From Fredinandcohnia onubensis (GTDB lineage: Bacteria; Bacillota; Bacilli; Bacillales; Bacillaceae_L): DNA of 64,000 bases. A program made the translations under genes and the position numbers. Shown one piece after another: positions 61,149 to 64,000 of this stretch; positions within the stretch are counted from its first letter, which is position 1, and every line of letters begins with the position of its first letter. Below the pieces are notes generated by a model that did no database searches, was not told the origin of the DNA, and was given only the letters and a program-made list of their open reading frames with translations. The stretch is taken from contig NZ_NSEB01000011.1 in assembly GCF_002734215.1 (NCBI RefSeq), forward strand, positions 310,001-374,000, read 5' to 3'.

Positions 61149-62112
61149 ATGCGGTGAACTTTTGTTCAACACGTTCAAATGAATATACGCGATCAATGAA
61201 GAATGCATAGATCGAAGCTAGTATTTGCTGGAAAAGCATTCCTACAACGACAGGAACCGCAACCTCGGCTGGGAAGAAGGCAATCGCAATGACGGCACCT
61301 GCGCTAATATTCCGCATCCCCCCTGTAAAAATAAGGGCAATGATGACATCCGATTCTAGCTTTAGCAGGCGACCGATTCCCCATGAAATCATATAACCAC
61401 AAAATGCAATAAAAAATACAACTGCGCCCGTCATGATTAGTTTCAAATCCACATTTTTCAAATAAGGTGCTATCGTTGCACTATTGATCATCACCACGAC
61501 ACCGAGACCAATCTTTGAAAAAGGAGCCAAAGTCGGACTAAGTGTTTTTGTACATTTGCCTTTTGTAAAATGATTGACAAGCATACCAAGGATAGAGGGC
61601 AGCACAACCATAAAAAGGAGCCCTTGCATGATGCTAAGAATATCCATTTCAACATTACTGCCGACAAACAAAGTTAAACTATACGGCACAACAAACGGAG
61701 AAATTAATGTATCAATTAAGATAATTGAAAGCGTCAATGCAATATTACCATGCTTCATTGCCACCCAGATAAAGCTCGATATCCCCGTCGGTATCACAAC
61801 TGCTAAAATCATTCCGGTGATCGTAAAACTGTCACCAGGAAAGGTTAAATGCCCGACAACCCAAGCCCAAGCTGGCATGATTAAATGTAGAGTAATAAGT
61901 GCAATCAAGATGGGAAATGGATGAGTGAGAGCTCTCTTTAAAGAACTAAAACTTGAACTTAACGCTCCTGAAAAAGTGATAAATGCAAAAATCCAAGGGA
62001 CTAAATATGAAAGCGGAGCTAAATATGCAGTTAATAAAACACCAAGTACTACACTTGTAGGTGTAATGAGTGGCATAAGTTTTTCTAGTTTTTTATTGAG
62101 TTTCTGTAACAT
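61147..62112 (-). CDS. BASS-family (bile acid:sodium symporter-like) transporter
   Basis: This 321-residue membrane protein of the bile acid:sodium symporter superfamily has about ten helices. Conserved areas are FITFSGALSSSFSSLKRAL, VIPTGISSFIWVAMKHGNIALTLS and FTGGMRNISAGAVIA. Bacterial members carry pantoate, bile acids or unknown organic anions, so the substrate cannot be given. I start it at the ATG at 62112, seven bases after AGGAG. The ATG at 62118 is inside that site. It is a single gene. Confidence 0.82.
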   Translation of the reverse strand: MLQKLNKKLEKLMPLITPTSVVLGVLLTAYLAPLSYLVPWIFAFITFSGALSSSFSSLKRALTHPFPILIALITLHLIMPAWAWVVGHLTFPGDSFTITGMILAVVIPTGISSFIWVAMKHGNIALTLSIILIDTLISPFVVPYSLTLFVGSNVEMDILSIMQGLLFMVVLPSILGMLVNHFTKGKCTKTLSPTLAPFSKIGLGVVVMINSATIAPYLKNVDLKLIMTGAVVFFIAFCGYMISWGIGRLLKLESDVIIALIFTGGMRNISAGAVIAIAFFPAEVAVPVVVGMLFQQILASIYAFFIDRVYSFERVEQKFTA

Positions 62113-62221
62113 TATCATTCTCCTAAGGACTGAGTATCATTTCTTTAAGACCGTTATTTTAGTATACTACAATTTTAGCACGACAGTAGTTGTCCAACAC
62201 AAATTTGGGTAAAATTAACAC

Positions 62222-62249
62222 AAAAAAAGAAACACCTTAAATGAGTGCT
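62222..62249 (-). terminator. Terminator of the exonuclease operon
   Basis: GAAGCAC pairs with GTGTTTC around TCATTTAAG, followed by TTTTTTT on the minus strand, after the DnaQ-like gene. Confidence 0.8.
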
Positions 62250-62252
62250 TCC

Positions 62253-62981
62253 TTACAGTTTTGCTAGCCGAACATAAACATCCCTTAATGTACGGAATCC
62301 TAACTCTTGGATTTTTTGTAGATAAAGTGACCAAAGCTTGGCTGTTAAAACAGCATCTCCTAACGCATGATGTCGATTCGTTACCGCGATTTGGTGATAT
62401 TCGCATAAGTCTTCTAATCTAGTTAATCGTAAATCCGGTTCTACTAACCTGTATAAAAAGGAGGTATCAATAATCCGATGTTTAAATGGGGTGCGAAATT
62501 GCTTCCAACTTGCTGTATGCATGAAAGTCTTCTCATGATTCGCATGATGTGCTACGAGAGGATTCCCTTTTGCAAATTCAAAAAATTGAATGAGAACCTC
62601 CGAAAGTGGTGGGGCATTTTTTAACGTTTCAGATGTTATTCCCGTTAATTCTTGAATCTTCTCAGGGACCTCATTTTTAGAGGATACAAGCGAATAAAAT
62701 AGTTCATTTTCGCGAATTGCTCCTCCCTCCACTTTAATTGCACCAAGTGAAATAATTTCATCCCCTTGGTCTGGGTAGAAGCCTGTTGTTTCGATATCAA
62801 AAACGACAACAGATAGCTCATCTAACGGTACTGTCAACTTATCTTCTTGTTGAAGATCTCTATGAATTTGACGTAGAAAGGCAACCTGCTGAAAGCTAAG
62901 GCCTTGATTCCCACCCATTCCACTTGTATTTACTTTTCCATGAAGCCCACGTACAAATTGAACAAATGGTTCAAATGCCAT
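62253..62981 (-). CDS. DnaQ-like 3'-5' exonuclease
   Basis: This 242-residue DEDDh-type exonuclease related to DNA polymerase III epsilon has Exo I FDIETTGF and Exo III HHALGDA with His and Asp. At Exo II the usual HN-x-x-FD reads HHANHEKTF, so the Asp position appears to be Glu. An N-terminal helical part of about 55 residues precedes the core. It follows the DUF294 gene by 15 bases, so the two form an operon. This pairing suggests a shared nucleic-acid or nucleotide role, but the substrate is unknown. The ATG is at 62981 and a terminator lies at 62222. Confidence 0.85.
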   Translation of the reverse strand: MAFEPFVQFVRGLHGKVNTSGMGGNQGLSFQQVAFLRQIHRDLQQEDKLTVPLDELSVVVFDIETTGFYPDQGDEIISLGAIKVEGGAIRENELFYSLVSSKNEVPEKIQELTGITSETLKNAPPLSEVLIQFFEFAKGNPLVAHHANHEKTFMHTASWKQFRTPFKHRIIDTSFLYRLVEPDLRLTRLEDLCEYHQIAVTNRHHALGDAVLTAKLWSLYLQKIQELGFRTLRDVYVRLAKL

Positions 62982-62996
62982 ACTTCAACCACTCCT

Positions 62997-63968
62997 CTAG
63001 ACGATAATTGAACGAACATACTGATGTAGTTTGTAACCACTCTTCAAAATTTCGCGGAGTTCTTTTTTTCGTCTTTTATCTAAACTTTTAAGGGGTATAT
63101 AATGACTTGCTTCGTAAGACTGAGAATGATTGTAGAGATTATTCCTTAGTGCGAGTAAAAGCTTGAAATGTTCAAGATAATCCTTAAAATCAGGGGGATA
63201 TCCTCTCTTTAGTAAAGCTTCAATACGATCAATCGTGGATGTTTCTAACAAGCCTTCCTTTATCGCAAGCACTCGAATCGCGTTTACATAAGGTAGAAAA
63301 GCAGTCTGCTTTAAATCGACAGATCCTACGTATTCTCCTTTTTCTTCTCCGACAAGTTGACCAAGTGGACCCATCGCTTTTTTGACAAACATAATGTTTT
63401 CCATATGCCTTGTTAACAGGTTCGTGTTTACCTCCTGATTGGCAAGCATATGGAACTTTATCTCACGTAATAATTGATTACTTCCTACAAGAACTCGTGA
63501 ATCATAAAAAATCTGTAAATAACGTATGGCCTCCCAACTTTCCCTTTCCATCCATAATGAAATCTGATGTTGCCACCCCTCTACCGAGTTACACCATAGA
63601 GGATTGGATGGCATAATTTTACCCTCACAATATGGATATCCAATTTTGTATAAACCATAAGAAAGCTCTTTTCCTAATTCACTAAAAAAATGAGAAGCTT
63701 CTTTTGTATGTTCAGCGTAAATAATCCCATGATCTTGGTCGCTTACATACCCTTGCTCAAATCTACCTCCACTACCAGTAATAAACCATACAAATTCACA
63801 GGGAGGAGTTTTTATTTTTTGCACCTGCTGCTCAAGCGCCAAATGAAAAATATATTTCATTACCTTATCATGAAAATGGTTTAAGGAATTTTCATCAATC
63901 TGATATTGGAAAATCAACTTCTCCCTTAAATTTTTAATTGATTCATATGTTTGCTTGTTCTTGCTCAT
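62997..63968 (-). CDS. DUF294-type putative nucleotidyltransferase
   Basis: This 323-residue protein has the DUF294 signature GSGGRFEQGYVSDQDHGIIY (nucleotidyltransferase-fold metal site, two Asp) and a C-terminal DUF294_C part (about 165-320; LLALRNNLYNHS). CBS or cyclic-nucleotide domains, often fused to this family, are absent. The reaction of the family is unknown. Resemblance is to protein-PII uridylyl and similar transferases. The ATG at 63968 follows GGGGGTGA. It is the first gene of the operon with the DnaQ-like exonuclease. Confidence 0.8.
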   Translation of the reverse strand: MSKNKQTYESIKNLREKLIFQYQIDENSLNHFHDKVMKYIFHLALEQQVQKIKTPPCEFVWFITGSGGRFEQGYVSDQDHGIIYAEHTKEASHFFSELGKELSYGLYKIGYPYCEGKIMPSNPLWCNSVEGWQHQISLWMERESWEAIRYLQIFYDSRVLVGSNQLLREIKFHMLANQEVNTNLLTRHMENIMFVKKAMGPLGQLVGEEKGEYVGSVDLKQTAFLPYVNAIRVLAIKEGLLETSTIDRIEALLKRGYPPDFKDYLEHFKLLLALRNNLYNHSQSYEASHYIPLKSLDKRRKKELREILKSGYKLHQYVRSIIV

Positions 63969-64000
63969 CCATTCACCCCCTAAAACATAATGATTGCAAG

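Overview
The window looks like a chromosome segment from a low-GC, spore-forming Bacillaceae species. Evidence for this is the AT-rich DNA, the strong GGAGG-type ribosome binding sites, and many genes whose order matches the Bacillus subtilis pdh-def-rnjA-ktrC / yku / ykw-pts region. Sporulation genes are also present: two YjcZ peptides, a coat-F-like protein, two small basic proteins with a germination-protease-like motif, and two PAS histidine kinases of the Spo0A-phosphorelay type. No tRNA, rRNA, CRISPR array or prophage was seen. Part of one mobile-element family (a lone TnpB element) and several kinds of non-coding repeat are present.

Layout. 1-7.2 kb: pyruvate dehydrogenase E1 genes, a YkyA lipoprotein, peptide deformylase, RNA polymerase epsilon (rpoY) with RNase J1, and the potassium regulator KtrC. 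7.2-12.7 kb: a heterodimeric ABC exporter and a peroxiredoxin/thioredoxin set (ykuS-ykuU-ykuV). 12.76-14.38 kb: a solitary TnpB element inserted at the 3' end of ccpC, where B. subtilis carries ykuN-ykuO-ykuP-dapH-dapL. 14.4-21.6 kb: ccpC, darB (c-di-AMP receptor), ykuJ, ykuE, a GGDEF/EAL protein and ykyB. 21.6-29.5 kb: a lectin-like propeller with a DUF1906 glycoside-hydrolase-like partner, a histidine kinase, small sporulation peptides, ykwC and an acetyltransferase. 29.5-42 kb: the glucose PTS (ptsH-ptsI, ptsG, glcT), interrupted by a MoxR-DUF58-DUF4129 operon, then a second kinase. 42-52 kb: a VOC protein, cystine transporter tcyP, a thioredoxin-like protein, a predicted bis-heme membrane protein, RecQ and a UPF0324 transporter, with two large tandem repeat arrays. 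52.8-59 kb: a formate/oxalate block with a molybdopterin oxidoreductase, a DUF2294/MpsC-like protein, an oxalate/formate-type MFS carrier, fdhD and a CoxG-like protein. 59-64 kb: mscL, a thioesterase, an acetyltransferase, a BASS-family transporter, a DnaQ-like exonuclease and a DUF294 nucleotidyltransferase.

How parts work together. GlcT (39.6-40.5 kb) should act on two separate RNA antiterminator leaders, one before ptsG and one before ptsHI, so the physically split glucose PTS is still co-regulated. CcpC has a textbook ATAA-N7-TTAT dyad in its own promoter. In the formate/oxalate block, the oxidoreductase gene and the MFS gene each have a leader RNA with the same 14-nt hairpin motif set inside a potential antiterminator that competes with an intrinsic terminator. 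This pair is the strongest candidate here for an undescribed regulatory system. Other leads are a TnpB whose last RuvC aspartate is replaced by histidine, two intergenic tandem arrays with exact 53- and 52-bp periods, and a two-copy MITE-like element, one copy of which abuts one of the leaders.
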